Origin: Sphaerotilus uruguayifluvii
GTDB lineage: Bacteria > Pseudomonadota > Gammaproteobacteria > Burkholderiales > Burkholderiaceae_C
Direction: 5' to 3'
Assembly: GCF_013294065.1 (NCBI RefSeq)
Contig: NZ_JABSNM010000023.1
Span: 1 to 64,000 of the forward strand
DNA length: 64,000 nucleotides
Part shown: positions 48,544 to 60,018 of the stretch, one piece after another
Position numbering within the stretch: position 1 is the first letter of the stretch
How the letters are laid out: each line of letters begins with the position of its first letter
Notes under the pieces: model-generated
Databases searched by the model: none
Seen by the model: the letters and a program-made list of their open reading frames with translations, nothing else
What the model was told of the DNA's origin: nothing
Made by a program: the position numbers and the translations under genes

Positions 48544-48963
48544 TCACGGCTGCTCGGGCTGGCTGACGAAGCCGATCTTGCTCAGGCCGGCCTTGGAAGC
48601 ATCGGCCAGCGTCTGCGCGACATGGCGGTAGGGCACGTCCTGGTCGGCGCGCAGGTGGATTTCCGGCTGCACCGGCTTGAGCCCCTCGGCCTGGAAGCGC
48701 GCGGCGGCCTCCTCGCGGCTGAGGCGCTCGCCGTTCCAGTAGCGCTGGCCCTGGGCGTCGATGGCGAACTCGATCTTGTCGGCCACCACGACATGCTCCT
48801 GGCTGGTGGCCTGAGGCAGCTGCAGCTTGACGGAATGCGTCAGCAGCGGCGCGGTGACGATGAAGATCACCAGCAGCACCAGCATCACGTCGATGAGCGG
48901 CACCATGTTGATCTCCGACACCGGGGCGCCGGAGGACTGTCGGTCGAAACTGGCGAAGGCCAT
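48544..48963 (-). CDS. exbD: Biopolymer transport protein ExbD
   Basis: A 139-residue inner-membrane protein of the TonB energising complex. One transmembrane helix carries the conserved Asp in MVPLIDVMLVLLVIFIVTAP; the periplasmic domain ends HLRADQDVPYRHVAQTLADA, the usual ExbD/TolR closing pattern. GGAGA precedes the ATG. The start is 37 bp after exbB. Confidence 0.95.
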   Translation of the reverse strand: MAFASFDRQSSGAPVSEINMVPLIDVMLVLLVIFIVTAPLLTHSVKLQLPQATSQEHVVVADKIEFAIDAQGQRYWNGERLSREEAAARFQAEGLKPVQPEIHLRADQDVPYRHVAQTLADASKAGLSKIGFVSQPEQP

Positions 48964-49000
48964 GGCTTGATCTCCCGGATCGTTCGCGGCGGTCGGGTGG

Positions 49001-49735
49001 TCAGGCGGCGGCCGGACGCAGCGGACGCACGGCCGTGCCATCGCCGCCGCGGTCGCGGCCGCTGTCGGCCAGCGTCGAGCCGGTCGACAGGAAGGTCAGC
49101 AGCTCGAAGGCGAAGGCGTCGAGCCGGGCGTTGAGCACCCGGTTGCCGCGGTTGAAGGCGTTGTAGGCCACCACCGCCGGAATCGCCACCGCCAGGCCGA
49201 TGCCGGTCATGATCAGCGCCTCGCCCACCGGGCCGGCGACCTTGTCCAGCGTGCCCGCGCCGCTCATGCCGATGGCCAGGAGCGCGTGGTAGACGCCCCA
49301 GACGGTGCCGAACAGGCCCACGAAGGGGGCGGTGGCGCCGACGGTGGCCAGCAGCGTCAGGCCGTTCTCCAGCCGGGTGGTCTCCTCGTCGAGCACCTTC
49401 TTGATGGTGCGGGTGACGAATTCCTGGCCGGTGCCGGCCTCCTGCAGCTTGGCCGCGCCGTAGCGGGCGTGGTGGGCCTGGGCCTGGATGGCGTGCGCGG
49501 CCAGGTGGCCGAAGGGATCCTGGGCGCCGTGGGTGCGGATCTCGGCGTCGACCTCGTCGAGCGAGCGGGCGTTCCAGAAGAAGTCGAGGAACTTCTCGCT
49601 GCGGCGGCCGCGGACGAACTGCGACAGGCCCTTGATCAGGATCAGCGCCCAGGAGGCCACCGACATCAGCACCAGCAGGCCCAGCAGCGTCTTGCCGACC
49701 GCGTCCGACTGGGAAAGGAAATGGCCGAAGCCCAT
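49001..49735 (-). CDS. exbB: Biopolymer transport protein ExbB
   Basis: A 244-residue MotA/TolQ/ExbB proton-channel protein with three transmembrane helices (about 13-35, and two in the conserved C-terminal part). Family motif: ENGLTLLATVGATAPFVGLF GTVWG region and GEALIMTGIGLAVAIPAVVAYNAF. GAGGAG precedes the ATG at MGFGHF. Works with ExbD and TonB encoded on either side. Confidence 0.95.
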   Translation of the reverse strand: MGFGHFLSQSDAVGKTLLGLLVLMSVASWALILIKGLSQFVRGRRSEKFLDFFWNARSLDEVDAEIRTHGAQDPFGHLAAHAIQAQAHHARYGAAKLQEAGTGQEFVTRTIKKVLDEETTRLENGLTLLATVGATAPFVGLFGTVWGVYHALLAIGMSGAGTLDKVAGPVGEALIMTGIGLAVAIPAVVAYNAFNRGNRVLNARLDAFAFELLTFLSTGSTLADSGRDRGGDGTAVRPLRPAAA

Positions 49736-49782
49736 GATGGTTTCTCCTCGGGGGAAAGCGTGGAAGGCGGAAAGGAAGGTGT

Positions 49783-50520
49783 TCATTCCTCGAGCTCGAA
49801 CGCGAGCGGCATCGCGATCCAGAACTCGAAGGGCACGCCGTTCTCGGTGCGCGGCCGGACGCGCGCGCTCATCGCCGCGCGCAGCGCCGCCTGGTCGAGG
49901 CGGGCGTGGCCCGAGGAGCGCTGCAGCGCCACCTGCTTCGGCGCGCCGCGGGTGTCGATCAGCGCACGCACGATGACCGTGCCCTCCTCGCGCAGGCGGC
50001 GGGCCGCCAGCGGGTACTCGATGTCGGGCACCCGCACCCAGTCGCTGTCGGTCAGCACCACGGTGCGCGGCGCGGCAGGCGCCGGGGCCGGCGCGACGGC
50101 CGGCGCCGGGGGCGCGGGCGGGGCCGGCGGCTGCGGGGGCGCGACCGGGGCGGCCGGCGCGGGCGGCTCGGGCGGAGGCGGCGGCGCGGTGAAGGCCGGC
50201 TGCGGCGAGGGCAGCGGTGGCGGCTTGGCCGCCAGCACCGGTGCGGGTGGCTGCGGCGTCTTCGGCCGCGGCGCGGGGGGCGGCGGCGGTCGGGGCGCCT
50301 CGGGCGTCGGCGCGATCAGCTCGACCTGGATCGGCAGCACGTCGGCCGCGGCCTCGCGCACTGCAGGCACCTGCAGCAGCGTCCAGCCGGCGAGCAGGTG
50401 TGCGCCCAGCATCGTGCCGACCAGCGCGCGGCGCGCGCCCGGCCCGAGCGCCTCCGGCGAGCCGCTGCCCGCGATCAGCGGCGGCCGCGGTGCCGACGGA
50501 AGAGATGCGGTGGTATCCAT
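49783..50520 (-). CDS. tonB: Energy transducer TonB
   Basis: A 245-residue TonB. A single N-terminal helix (about 32-52, ALVGTMLGAHLLAGWTLL) anchors it; residues about 70-150 are the Pro/Ala-rich spacer that spans the periplasm; the C-terminal domain has YPLAARRLREEGTVIVRALI and the family helix-strand pattern. It carries energy from ExbBD to the receptor encoded upstream. Three bases separate it from piuC. Confidence 0.93.
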   Translation of the reverse strand: MDTTASLPSAPRPPLIAGSGSPEALGPGARRALVGTMLGAHLLAGWTLLQVPAVREAAADVLPIQVELIAPTPEAPRPPPPPAPRPKTPQPPAPVLAAKPPPLPSPQPAFTAPPPPPEPPAPAAPVAPPQPPAPPAPPAPAVAPAPAPAAPRTVVLTDSDWVRVPDIEYPLAARRLREEGTVIVRALIDTRGAPKQVALQRSSGHARLDQAALRAAMSARVRPRTENGVPFEFWIAMPLAFELEE

Positions 50521-50523
50521 CGT

Positions 50524-51210
50524 TCAGGTATCCGCCCACAGGCGCAGCAGGTTGTGGTACGTGCCGGTCAGGCCGACCACGCCGACGTCGGTCTCGCCGA
50601 CCGTGCCGCGCAGGTGCATCAGGTGGCGGTCCATGTCGTGGAGCAGGCGGCGCTGCTCGTCGCTGCGCACCAGGCTCTCGACCCAGAAGAAGCTGGCGAC
50701 GCGGTGGCCGCGCGTCACCGGCTCGACCCGGTGCACGCTGGTGCCGGGATAGACGACCATGTCGCCGGCGGCCAGCTTGACGCGCTGCTCGCCGTAGGTG
50801 TCGTCGATCACCAGCTCGCCGCCGTCGTAGTCGGCCGGATCGCTCAGGAACAGCGTGCACGAGACGTCCGAGCGCACCCGCTCGCCGCTGCGCGCATGCA
50901 TCACCGCGCCGTCGACATGCCGGCCGTAGAAGTTCGACGCGCCGCCGTAGCGGTTGAACAGCGGCGGCAGCACCCGCTTGGGCAGCACCGCCGAGAAGAA
51001 GTGCGCGTCGCGCTGCAGCGCCTGCAGCACCAGGGCCTGCAGCCGCATCGACTCGGGGCTGTCCTGCGCGAGCTGCTCGTTGTTCTTGTGCTGCACGGCC
51101 TGACCGCCGGCGCTGCCGCGTCCGTCACGCCAGGGCGCCTGCGGTCCGAGCAGCGCCCGGGCCTCCTTCAGCTCGGCCGGATTCAGGACCTGACGGATGC
51201 GGATCAGCAT
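50524..51210 (-). CDS. piuC: PiuC-type Fe(II)/2-oxoglutarate-dependent dioxygenase
   Basis: A 228-residue PiuC/YbiX family hydroxylase, commonly encoded beside catecholate-siderophore receptors. Metal ligands are visible in [10 protein letters not shown] (His, Asp) and TSVHRVEPV (second His), with the 2-oxoglutarate Arg in GHRVASFFW. Other landmarks: QHKNNEQLA, and [18 protein letters not shown]. It starts 13 bases after the receptor gene. Its substrate is not established. Confidence 0.93.
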   Translation of the reverse strand: MLIRIRQVLNPAELKEARALLGPQAPWRDGRGSAGGQAVQHKNNEQLAQDSPESMRLQALVLQALQRDAHFFSAVLPKRVLPPLFNRYGGASNFYGRHVDGAVMHARSGERVRSDVSCTLFLSDPADYDGGELVIDDTYGEQRVKLAAGDMVVYPGTSVHRVEPVTRGHRVASFFWVESLVRSDEQRRLLHDMDRHLMHLRGTVGETDVGVVGLTGTYHNLLRLWADT

Positions 51211-51223
51211 GATGGCGCCAGGA

Positions 51224-53500
51224 TCAGAGCGAGGCCTTGAGCGTCAGCTGCACGCTGCGGGCCGCGCCCGGCGTGTAGAAGCCGCGGTACAGCGCGTCGG
51301 CGTACAGCTTGTTCGTCAGGTTCGAGACGTTCAGGCGGGTGCTCCAGCGCTCGCTGAAGGTGTACTCGGCCATCGCGTCGACCGTGGTGAAGGCCGCGGC
51401 GGTGACGTGGCGTGCGCCTTCCGGGTTCTGCTCGCCGCGATAGTTCAGGCCACCGCCGATGCGCAGCTTCGGCAGCACGCGCCAGGTCGTCCACAGGCTG
51501 GCGCTGTGCTTCGGGGTCAGGCCCGGACGGTCGCCCTGGACCTGCGCACCGGTGCCGGTGGCCGCCAGCGCGACGTTGCTGCTGTCGATGCGGGCGAACG
51601 GGATCCAGGTGTGGTTGTAGAAGATGTCCCAGTCCGAGTTGATGCGCCCGGCCAGGTTGAACTCCATGCCGGTCGCATGGCGCTTGCCCGAGAGCAGCTG
51701 CTGGGTCGAGGCGCTGTCCGGATCGGTGTTGCGCTCGTTGTACTTCTCGGAGCGGAACAGCGCCACGCCCAGATTGGCACGCTGCTGGAACAGGTCCCAC
51801 TTGGCGCCGATCTCGAGGTTGCGGCTCTTCTCGGCGGGGGTGTTGGCGTCCTTCGAGCTCGGCGCGCCGACGGCGTACTGGTAGGTGTCGCCCGAGGTGT
51901 TGAACGAGGTGCCGTACGAGACGTAGTACGAGCTGTTCTCGTCGGGCTGGTACATGCTGCCCAGGCGCGGGCTCCACAGGTTGTCGGTGCGCGAGAAGCT
52001 GGCGCCGGCGGCCGTGCGGTAGTCGGCCGAGAAGTGGTCCAGGCGCAGGCCGCCGAGCAGCTTGAGCGTGGGGCTCAGGCTGACCGTGTCCTGGGCGTAG
52101 GTGCCCAGCGTGCGGGCGTGGAAGGTGTTGAGCGCCGGCGTGCCGCGGGTGTCTGCGCGCCAGTCACCGTCGTTGGGCGTGCCCACGGTGGTGGTCAGGC
52201 CGCTGGCGGTGCCGGCGAAGTTGTTGTTGCGCTTGGCGCTCTCGTCGAGGATGTCGACGCCGGCCAGCAGCTCGTGGCGCAGGCCCAGCGCCTCGAAGCG
52301 GTCGCTGTAGTCGCTCTGCAGTGCACCGATCGTGCTGTTGGCGTAGCGGCCCTTGGGCGTGCGGGTGATGAGCGTGCTGTCGCTCAGGTTCGACAGCGTG
52401 GTGGTGGCGCCGTTGGTCGTGCCGAAGCGGATCGCACTCACCCAGATGTCGCGCTCGTAGCGGCCGACGCGGGCGGTGGTCTTCAGCTCGGCGCCGTCGG
52501 CGAAGCGGTGCAGGTGGCTCAGCGTGGCGGAGCTCACGCGGCCGCGGCTGTAGTCGCTGGCCAGGCCGTAGTAGTTGTCGGCCGGCAGCACCGGGATGAT
52601 GGTGCCGGTCGTGCCGTTGCTCAGGAACCAGGGGTGGTTGTAGTTGGGGCGGTTGTCGTACTCGAGGTGGTAGCCGCTCAGCGTGAGCTCGTCGGCGGTG
52701 CCGATGCCCCAGCGGTAGGCCGCCGACAGGCCCTTCTTGTCGACCGTGGCGCCGTTGTTGTCGGCCTTGTGCACCATCGCGTTGACGCGCAGCGCCTCGT
52801 CCTCGCCGGTCTTGAAGTTGAAGTCGCCGGTGAAGCGGCGCTCGTTGCCGGTGCCCAGCGTGACGCTCGCCTCGTGCTGCGTCATGCCGAAGGGCTGCTT
52901 GGTGACCTGGTTGACCACGCCGCCGGTCGAGCCGCGGCCGAACAGCATCGACGCCGAGCCCTTGAGCACCTCGATGCGGTCCTTGTCGAAGGTGTCGCGC
53001 TCGTACAGCGCCGAGTCGCGCAGGCCGTCGACGTAGATGTCACCCGCCTGCTGCAACGAGAAGCCGCGCAGGCGCACGTCCTCCTCGCCCGTCTCGCCGG
53101 CCAGGAAGGTGACGCCGGCGGTGCTGCGCAGCACGTCCTTGAAGTCGTCGAGGTTGCGGTCGTCCATCAGCCGCTCGGTCAGCACGGTGACCGACTGCGG
53201 AATGTCGCGCAGCGCCTGGCGGCCCTTGCCGATCGAGGTGGTCGTCGCCTTCAGGCTGTCCTTGCCCTGCTCCGCCTCCTTCCTGCCCTTGACGGTGATC
53301 TTGCGCAGCGTCGAGACCTCGACCGGCGCGGATCCGACCTCCGCGGCAGCCGCCTGGGCGACGGCCTGGGGGGCGATGCAGGCCAGACCGAAGCCGGCGG
53401 CCAGCGCACCCAGCGGCAGGACCGGGTTCAGCGAACGGAAAACGGGCGCCACAGGGGCGTGGGCTGCAGCCAGGGCAGCGCGGGAGCGACGACGAGCCAT
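51224..53500 (-). CDS. TonB-dependent catecholate-type siderophore receptor
   Basis: A 758-residue outer-membrane receptor, Fiu-like. Signal peptide (about 1-49, ending QAVAQA), TonB-box-like KITVKG near 68, plug domain (about 85-210: [60 protein letters not shown]) and a 22-strand barrel ending [11 protein letters not shown] with the family [15 protein letters not shown] precedes the ATG. A Fur-box-like site lies about 80 bp upstream, and piuC, tonB, exbB and exbD follow. The cognate siderophore cannot be told from sequence. Confidence 0.92.
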   Translation of the reverse strand: MARRRSRAALAAAHAPVAPVFRSLNPVLPLGALAAGFGLACIAPQAVAQAAAAEVGSAPVEVSTLRKITVKGRKEAEQGKDSLKATTTSIGKGRQALRDIPQSVTVLTERLMDDRNLDDFKDVLRSTAGVTFLAGETGEEDVRLRGFSLQQAGDIYVDGLRDSALYERDTFDKDRIEVLKGSASMLFGRGSTGGVVNQVTKQPFGMTQHEASVTLGTGNERRFTGDFNFKTGEDEALRVNAMVHKADNNGATVDKKGLSAAYRWGIGTADELTLSGYHLEYDNRPNYNHPWFLSNGTTGTIIPVLPADNYYGLASDYSRGRVSSATLSHLHRFADGAELKTTARVGRYERDIWVSAIRFGTTNGATTTLSNLSDSTLITRTPKGRYANSTIGALQSDYSDRFEALGLRHELLAGVDILDESAKRNNNFAGTASGLTTTVGTPNDGDWRADTRGTPALNTFHARTLGTYAQDTVSLSPTLKLLGGLRLDHFSADYRTAAGASFSRTDNLWSPRLGSMYQPDENSSYYVSYGTSFNTSGDTYQYAVGAPSSKDANTPAEKSRNLEIGAKWDLFQQRANLGVALFRSEKYNERNTDPDSASTQQLLSGKRHATGMEFNLAGRINSDWDIFYNHTWIPFARIDSSNVALAATGTGAQVQGDRPGLTPKHSASLWTTWRVLPKLRIGGGLNYRGEQNPEGARHVTAAAFTTVDAMAEYTFSERWSTRLNVSNLTNKLYADALYRGFYTPGAARSVQLTLKASL

Positions 53501-53580
53501 GTCGGAATCCTTGGGAGAGATCGCGGGAGAGATCGCGACGATCTGCCTGGCTCCGGGCTGGGTGTCGTCATTGACTCAAT

Positions 53581-53599
53581 GATAACGATTCTTATTAAG
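53581..53599 (-). promoter_or_regulatory. Fur box upstream of the siderophore receptor
   Basis: GATAACGATTCTTATTAAG matches the 19-bp Fur consensus GATAATGATAATCATTATC at 13 positions. It lies 80 bp before the receptor start in an island of AT-rich sequence, where the operon promoter should be. Confidence 0.65.
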
Positions 53600-53662
53600 A
53601 TCGAATAGCCCGATGTGCATGCTGCGTGTGGGCTGCCCGCAACAAGCGCCAACCGACCGCGG

Positions 53663-53872
53663 CTACTTCGTCAGGATCAGCTTGCCGAGCGCGGTCACGC
53701 GCAGGCGGTAGAGCATGCCCTCGTGCTCGATCTCCACCTCGCGGCCCTGACCGAGCAGGTCGCGGCTCGACAGACGCGGCAGGTCGACACCGCGATCGTC
53801 GCCGGAAGCGCCGGCGGGCCGGGCTTCGGCAGGATCCACGGGCAAGGACGGGGGAAGGACAGAGTGGTTCAT
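53663..53872 (-). CDS. hemP: Hemin uptake protein HemP/HmuP
   Basis: A 69-residue protein. The C-terminal half (SRDLLGQGREVEIEHEGMLY, then RLRVTALGKLILTK) is the HemP signature. HemP-type proteins are small regulators or helpers of haem and iron uptake genes in betaproteobacteria. The N-terminal half is variable. The start sits next to a Fur-box-like site, and the receptor gene follows 162 bp downstream with its own Fur box. Confidence 0.88.
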   Translation of the reverse strand: MNHSVLPPSLPVDPAEARPAGASGDDRGVDLPRLSSRDLLGQGREVEIEHEGMLYRLRVTALGKLILTK

Positions 53873-53880
53873 GCATGGAT

Positions 53881-53899
53881 GCTAATAAGAACAATTCTT
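53881..53899 (-). promoter_or_regulatory. Second Fur-box-like site, before hemP
   Basis: GCTAATAAGAACAATTCTT matches the Fur consensus at 12 of 19 positions and contains AAGAACAATTCTT, a near-palindrome. It lies 9 bp before the hemP ATG, where bound Fur would block initiation. Confidence 0.5.
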
Positions 53900-53960
53900 G
53901 TATGCAAGCAAGAAACAGGCTCCCCGCACATTCGCTTTCCTGCATCATCCCGGCCAATGA

Positions 53961-53975
53961 ATAGTCAAAGACTAT
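53961..53975 (+). promoter_or_regulatory. OxyR-like half-site of ahpC
   Basis: ATAGTCAAAGACTAT has the ATAG-N7-CTAT frame of an OxyR dimer site. A full tetramer site would end at the ahpC -35 (about 53997), the position expected for activation. The second half (around 53983-53997) is poorly conserved. Confidence 0.55.
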
Positions 53976-53996
53976 CTGAAACAAAAAAACAGTCAA

Positions 53997-54026
53997 TTGG
54001 CACTATGAACTCAGGCCGCCTAAGAT
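53997..54026 (+). promoter_or_regulatory. Sigma-70 promoter of ahpC
   Basis: TTGGCA (53997-54002), an 18-base spacer and TAAGAT (54021-54026). It lies about 75 bp before the ahpC ATG and directly after the OxyR-like site. Confidence 0.55.
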
Positions 54027-54099
54027 TCATCCCGTCGACGCAGCCTTCTGCGTCCAGACGCCAAGACGATCCATCAACCCAGCTCGAGGAGCGCGATCC

Positions 54100-54675
54100 A
54101 TGTCCCTGATCAACACCCCGGTCCAGCCGTTCAAGACCACCGCCTTCGTCAACCGCGCCGGCAAGGGCGAGTTCATCGAGGTCACCGAAGAGAGCCTGAA
54201 GGGCAAGTGGTCGGTCCTGATCTTCATGCCGGCGGCCTTCACCTTCAACTGCCCGACCGAGATCGAGGACGCCGCCGACAACTACGCCGCCTTCCAGGCC
54301 GCCGGCGCCGAGGTCTACATCGTCACGACCGACACCCACTTCTCGCACAAGGTGTGGCACGAGACCTCGCCGGCGGTCGGCAAGGCCACGTTCCCGCTGG
54401 TGGGCGATCCGACCCACACGCTGACCAACGCCTTCGGCGTGCACATCCCGGAAGAAGGCCTGGCGCTGCGCGGCACCTTCGTGATCAATCCGGAAGGCGT
54501 GATCAAGACCGCCGAGATCCACTCGAACGAGATCGCCCGCGACGTGTCGGAGACCCTGCGCAAGCTGAAGGCCGCCCAGTTCACCGCCGCCAACCCCGGC
54601 CAGGTCTGCCCGGCCAAGTGGAAGGAAGGCGCCGCCACCCTGGCCCCGTCGCTGGACCTGGTCGGCAAGATCTGA
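54100..54675 (+). CDS. ahpC: Alkyl hydroperoxide reductase, peroxiredoxin subunit
   Basis: A 191-residue typical 2-Cys peroxiredoxin that reduces organic peroxides and H2O2 in the cytoplasm. The peroxidatic Cys51 sits in PAAFTFNCPTE (PxxxTxxC pattern kept) and the resolving Cys170 in GQVCPAKW. Other family marks: LRGTFVINPEGVIK. GAGGAG precedes the ATG. ahpF follows after 236 bp, and an OxyR-like site with a promoter lies upstream. Confidence 0.97.
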   Translation: MSLINTPVQPFKTTAFVNRAGKGEFIEVTEESLKGKWSVLIFMPAAFTFNCPTEIEDAADNYAAFQAAGAEVYIVTTDTHFSHKVWHETSPAVGKATFPLVGDPTHTLTNAFGVHIPEEGLALRGTFVINPEGVIKTAEIHSNEIARDVSETLRKLKAAQFTAANPGQVCPAKWKEGAATLAPSLDLVGKI

Positions 54676-54716
54676 CGATCTGCCCCTGCCGACCGGCCCC
54701 GCCGCCGGTCGGACCC

Positions 54717-54742
54717 CGCCGCCGCCCTCCCCCGCGGCGGCG
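54717..54742 (+). repeat. GC hairpin between ahpC and ahpF
   Basis: CGCCGCCGC and GCGGCGGCG with an 8-base loop can form a 9-bp stem. There is no T-tract after it, so it is more likely a processing or stabilising hairpin, or a partial attenuator, than a full terminator. It could explain higher AhpC than AhpF output. Confidence 0.4.
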
Positions 54743-54911
54743 CGGACCGGGCAGACCCGGCGGATTCCTGCCGACCCGTTCATCCTCGTCTGCCCGGGAC
54801 GCCGACCCCTGATCTTCCTCAGCCCCGGACCCGAAGGACTGCGCTCGAATGAGCCCAGCCCTTCCGGCCTGACACGCCCGTCCCCGACCCACCTCTCAAG
54901 GAGCACCCACC

Positions 54912-56492
54912 ATGCTGGACAGCAACCTCAAGACCGCACTGAAGGGCTACCTCGAGCGCCTGGTGCAGCCGATCGAGATCGTCACCTTCGCCGACGACGG
55001 CGAGAACTCGCGCCAGATGCTCGAGCTGGTCGCCGACATCGCCTCGGTCGCGCCGGCCGGCCGCCTGAGCGTGCGCAGCGGCTCGACCGCCGGCGAGCGC
55101 CTGCCCTCCTTCCAGATCACGCGGACCGGCGCCGACACCGGCGTGCGCTTCGCCGGCCTGCCGATGGGCCACGAGTTCACCTCGCTGGTGCTGGCGCTGC
55201 TGCAGACCAGCGGCTATCCCGCCAAGGTCGAGGCCGACCTGATCGAGCAGATCAAGGCGCTCGAGCCGGCCAAGGAGCTGGTCTTCGAGACCTACATGTC
55301 CCTGACCTGCCACAACTGCCCGGACGTGGTGCAGGCGATCAACCTGATGGCGGCGCTGAACCCGAAGATCCGCCACACGACCGTCGAAGGCTCGATGTTC
55401 CAGGCCGAGGTCGAGTCGCGCCAGATCATGGGCGTGCCGTGCGTGTTCCTGAACGGCGAGATGTTCGCCAGCGGCCGCATGGAGCTCGGCGAGATCCTCG
55501 CCAGGATCGACACCGGCGCGGCCGACCGCGAGGCCCGCAAGCTCTCAAGCAAGGACGCGTTCGACGTGCTGGTGGTCGGCGGCGGCCCGGCCGGCGCGGC
55601 CGCGGCCATCTATGCGGCGCGCAAGGGCATCCGCACCGGCGTGGCGGCCGAGCGCTTCGGCGGCCAGGTGCTCGACACGCTCGGCATCGAGAACTTCATC
55701 TCGGTCAAGGAGACCGAGGGGCCGAAGCTGGCCGCGGCGCTCGAGCAGCACGTCAAGGAATACGACGTCGACATCATGAACCTGCAGCGCGCCACCGCCC
55801 TGGTGCCGGCGGCCGCGCCGGGCGGCCTGATCGAGGTCAAGCTCGAGAACGGTGCGAGCCTGCGCAGCAAGACGGTGATCATCTCGACCGGCGCACGCTG
55901 GCGCTCGATGAACGTGCCCGGCGAGATGGAATACCGCACCAAGGGCGTGGCCTACTGCCCGCACTGCGACGGCCCGCTCTTCAAGGGCAAGCGCGTCGCG
56001 GTGATCGGCGGCGGCAACTCGGGCGTCGAGGCGGCCATCGACCTGGCCGGCATCGTGGCGCATGTGACGCTGATCGAGTTCGACTCGAAGCTGCGCGCCG
56101 ACGCGGTGCTGCAGACCAAGCTGCGCAGCCTGCCCAACGTCACCATCCTGATGTCGGCGCAGACCACCGAGGTGCACGGCGACGGCCAGAAGGTCAACGG
56201 CCTGTCCTACAAGGACCGCATCAGCGGCGAGCTGCACAGGGTCGACCTGGAGGGCATCTTCGTGCAGATCGGCCTGCTGCCCAACAGCGACTGGCTCAAG
56301 GGCACGGTCGAGCTGAGCCCGCGCGGCGAGGTCATCGTCGACGACCGCGGCCAGACCTCGGTGCCGGGCGTGTTCGCCGCCGGCGACGTGACCACGGTGC
56401 CCTACAAGCAGATCATCATCGCGATGGGCGAAGGCGCGAAGGCCTCGCTGGGCGCCTTCGACCACCTGATCCGCACGAGCGTGGCCGGCTGA
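54912..56492 (+). CDS. ahpF: Alkyl hydroperoxide reductase, flavoprotein subunit
   Basis: A 526-residue FAD/NADH disulfide reductase that re-reduces AhpC. The N-terminal tandem-thioredoxin domain (about 1-200) carries the CHNC disulfide at Cys133/Cys136; the FAD domain starts [20 protein letters not shown]; the NADH domain has [19 protein letters not shown]; the second redox pair is in AYCPHCDGP (Cys349/Cys352); it ends with [20 protein letters not shown]. All catalytic cysteines are present and length is standard. Confidence 0.97.
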   Translation: MLDSNLKTALKGYLERLVQPIEIVTFADDGENSRQMLELVADIASVAPAGRLSVRSGSTAGERLPSFQITRTGADTGVRFAGLPMGHEFTSLVLALLQTSGYPAKVEADLIEQIKALEPAKELVFETYMSLTCHNCPDVVQAINLMAALNPKIRHTTVEGSMFQAEVESRQIMGVPCVFLNGEMFASGRMELGEILARIDTGAADREARKLSSKDAFDVLVVGGGPAGAAAAIYAARKGIRTGVAAERFGGQVLDTLGIENFISVKETEGPKLAAALEQHVKEYDVDIMNLQRATALVPAAAPGGLIEVKLENGASLRSKTVIISTGARWRSMNVPGEMEYRTKGVAYCPHCDGPLFKGKRVAVIGGGNSGVEAAIDLAGIVAHVTLIEFDSKLRADAVLQTKLRSLPNVTILMSAQTTEVHGDGQKVNGLSYKDRISGELHRVDLEGIFVQIGLLPNSDWLKGTVELSPRGEVIVDDRGQTSVPGVFAAGDVTTVPYKQIIIAMGEGAKASLGAFDHLIRTSVAG

Positions 56493-56519
56493 GGCCGGCC
56501 ACGGGACGCTTCGCCGGAA

Positions 56520-57734
56520 TCAGCCGGCGAAGCGCGAGAACACCAGCGTCGCGTTGGTGCCGCCGAAGCCGAAGCTGTTCGACATCACGGTGTCGACGCG
56601 GCCGTCGCGGCGCTCGCGCAGGATCGGCAGGCCTTCGGCGGCCGGGTCCAGCGTCTCGATGTGGGCCGAGGCGGCCAGGAAGTCGTTCTGCAGCATCAGC
56701 AGCGAGTAGATCGCCTCCTGCACGCCCGCCGCGCCCAGCGAGTGGCCGGTGATCGACTTGGTCGAGCTGATGAAGGGCACCTCGTCGCCGAAGACCTGGC
56801 GCACCGCGCCCAGCTCGGCCAGATCGCCCACCGGGGTGGAGGTGCCGTGCGCGTTGATGTAGTCGATCGGCGTCTTCACCGTCGACATCGCCTGCTGCAT
56901 GCAGCGCATCGCACCCTCGCCCGACGGAGCCACCATGTCGTGGCCGTCGGAGGTGGCGCCGAAGCCCACCAGCTCGGCCAGGATGGTGGCGCCGCGCGCC
57001 TGCGCGTGCTCCAGCGATTCGAGCACCAGCATGCCGCCGCCGCCGGCGATGACGAAGCCGTCACGGCTGGCATCGAAGGCGCGCGAGGCGGTGGTGCCCG
57101 GCTCGTTGTACTTCGAGGACATCGCGCCCATCGCGTCGAACAGCAGCGACAGCTCCCAGCTCTCCTCCTCGCCGCCGCCGGCGAAGACCACGTCCTGGTT
57201 GCCCCAGGCGATCAGCTGCGCGGCGTGGCCGATGCAGTGCGCGCTGGTGGCGCAGGCCGAGGTGATCGAGTAGTTGACGCCCTTGATGCCGAACGGGGTA
57301 GCGAGACACGCCGAGACCGTGCTGCCCATCGTGCGGGTGACCATGAAGGGGCCGACGCGCTTGATGCCCTTGGCGCGCAGCGTGTCGGCGGCCCAGACCT
57401 GGTTCAGGCTGGACGCCCCGCCTGAGCCGGCGACCAGGCCGGTGCGCGGGTTGGAGACCTGCTCCGGGGTCAGGCCCGACTGAGCGATGGCCTGCTGCAT
57501 CGACAGGAAGGCGTAGGACGCGGCGTCGCCCTGGAAGCGCAGGTCGCGGCGGTCGATCGCCGCCGCGAGGTCGAGATCCGGGCGGCCGCTGACCTGCGAG
57601 CGCATGCCCTTTTCCGCATAGACCGGGTTGAACTTCAGGCCGCTGCGCGCCTCGCGCAGGCTGGCGGTGACTTCCTCGGCGTTGTTGCCGATGCTGGAGA
57701 CGATGCCCAGGCCGGTGACGACGACACGACGCAT
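56520..57734 (-). CDS. fabB: 3-oxoacyl-ACP synthase I
   Basis: A 404-residue condensing enzyme needed for elongating unsaturated fatty acids. Catalytic Cys161 in [11 protein letters not shown], the two histidines in [11 protein letters not shown] and [11 protein letters not shown], and the closing [14 protein letters not shown] are all present. Its ATG lies two bases after the fabA stop, the classic fabA-fabB pair. Ends convergent with ahpF, 27 bp away. Confidence 0.97.
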   Translation of the reverse strand: MRRVVVTGLGIVSSIGNNAEEVTASLREARSGLKFNPVYAEKGMRSQVSGRPDLDLAAAIDRRDLRFQGDAASYAFLSMQQAIAQSGLTPEQVSNPRTGLVAGSGGASSLNQVWAADTLRAKGIKRVGPFMVTRTMGSTVSACLATPFGIKGVNYSITSACATSAHCIGHAAQLIAWGNQDVVFAGGGEEESWELSLLFDAMGAMSSKYNEPGTTASRAFDASRDGFVIAGGGGMLVLESLEHAQARGATILAELVGFGATSDGHDMVAPSGEGAMRCMQQAMSTVKTPIDYINAHGTSTPVGDLAELGAVRQVFGDEVPFISSTKSITGHSLGAAGVQEAIYSLLMLQNDFLAASAHIETLDPAAEGLPILRERRDGRVDTVMSNSFGFGGTNATLVFSRFAG

Positions 57735-57736
57735 GA

Positions 57737-58309
57737 TCAGAAGTCCTGGGTCGAGGTGAACAGGCCGACCTTCAGGTCGGTGGCGGAATAGATCTCGCGG
57801 CCGTCGACGAACATCTGGCCGTCGGCGATGCCCATGACCAGCTTGCGCTCGATGACGCGCTTGAGGTGCAGGCGGTAGGTGACCTTCTGCGCGGTCGGCA
57901 GCACCTGGCCGAAGAACTTGACCTCGCCGGAGCCCAGCGCACGCCCGCGCCCCGGGTTGCCACGCCAGCCCAGCCAGAAGCCGACCAGTTGCCACATCGC
58001 GTCCAGGCCCAGGCAGCCGGGCATGACCGGATCGCCCTCGAAGTGGCAGCCGAAGAACCACAGGTCGGGGTTGATGTCGAGTTCGGCCTCGATCAGGCCC
58101 TTGCCGTGGTTGCCGCCGGTGTCGTCGATGCGGGTGATGCGGTCCATCATCAGCATGTTGGGCAGCGGCAGACGCGCGTTGCCCGGACCGAACAGCTCGC
58201 CGCGGCCGCAGGCCAGCAGCTCTTCGCGGCTGTAGGCGTGACGACCCAGTTCTCGCTGGCTGGTGATCGGGGGGGCAGAAGTCATGGTGGGGTCGGTGGA
58301 GCGGGTCAT
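57737..58309 (-). CDS. fabA: 3-hydroxydecanoyl-ACP dehydratase/isomerase
   Basis: A 190-residue hot-dog-fold enzyme that dehydrates 3-hydroxydecanoyl-ACP and isomerises the product, the branch point for unsaturated fatty acids. Catalytic His89 and Asp103 lie in [20 protein letters not shown]. The N terminus before about residue 14 is variable; ATG 58309 is chosen because AGGGAAGAG lies upstream, while an ATG eight codons later has none. A palindrome (CACCCGG/CCGGGTG, 58418-58433) sits about 110 bp upstream. Confidence 0.96.
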   Translation of the reverse strand: MTRSTDPTMTSAPPITSQRELGRHAYSREELLACGRGELFGPGNARLPLPNMLMMDRITRIDDTGGNHGKGLIEAELDINPDLWFFGCHFEGDPVMPGCLGLDAMWQLVGFWLGWRGNPGRGRALGSGEVKFFGQVLPTAQKVTYRLHLKRVIERKLVMGIADGQMFVDGREIYSATDLKVGLFTSTQDF

Positions 58310-58417
58310 CGGACTCTTCCCTGGGAAGGAAGAGAGAGGGAATCGGTGCGGACGATCCGGCGCCGCCGGACCTCGCAAAGTTCCCGATCTTATTACGCCC
58401 GCTGCCGGCCGACCTGA

Positions 58418-60016
<1,599 letters not shown>

Positions 60017-60018
60017 GC

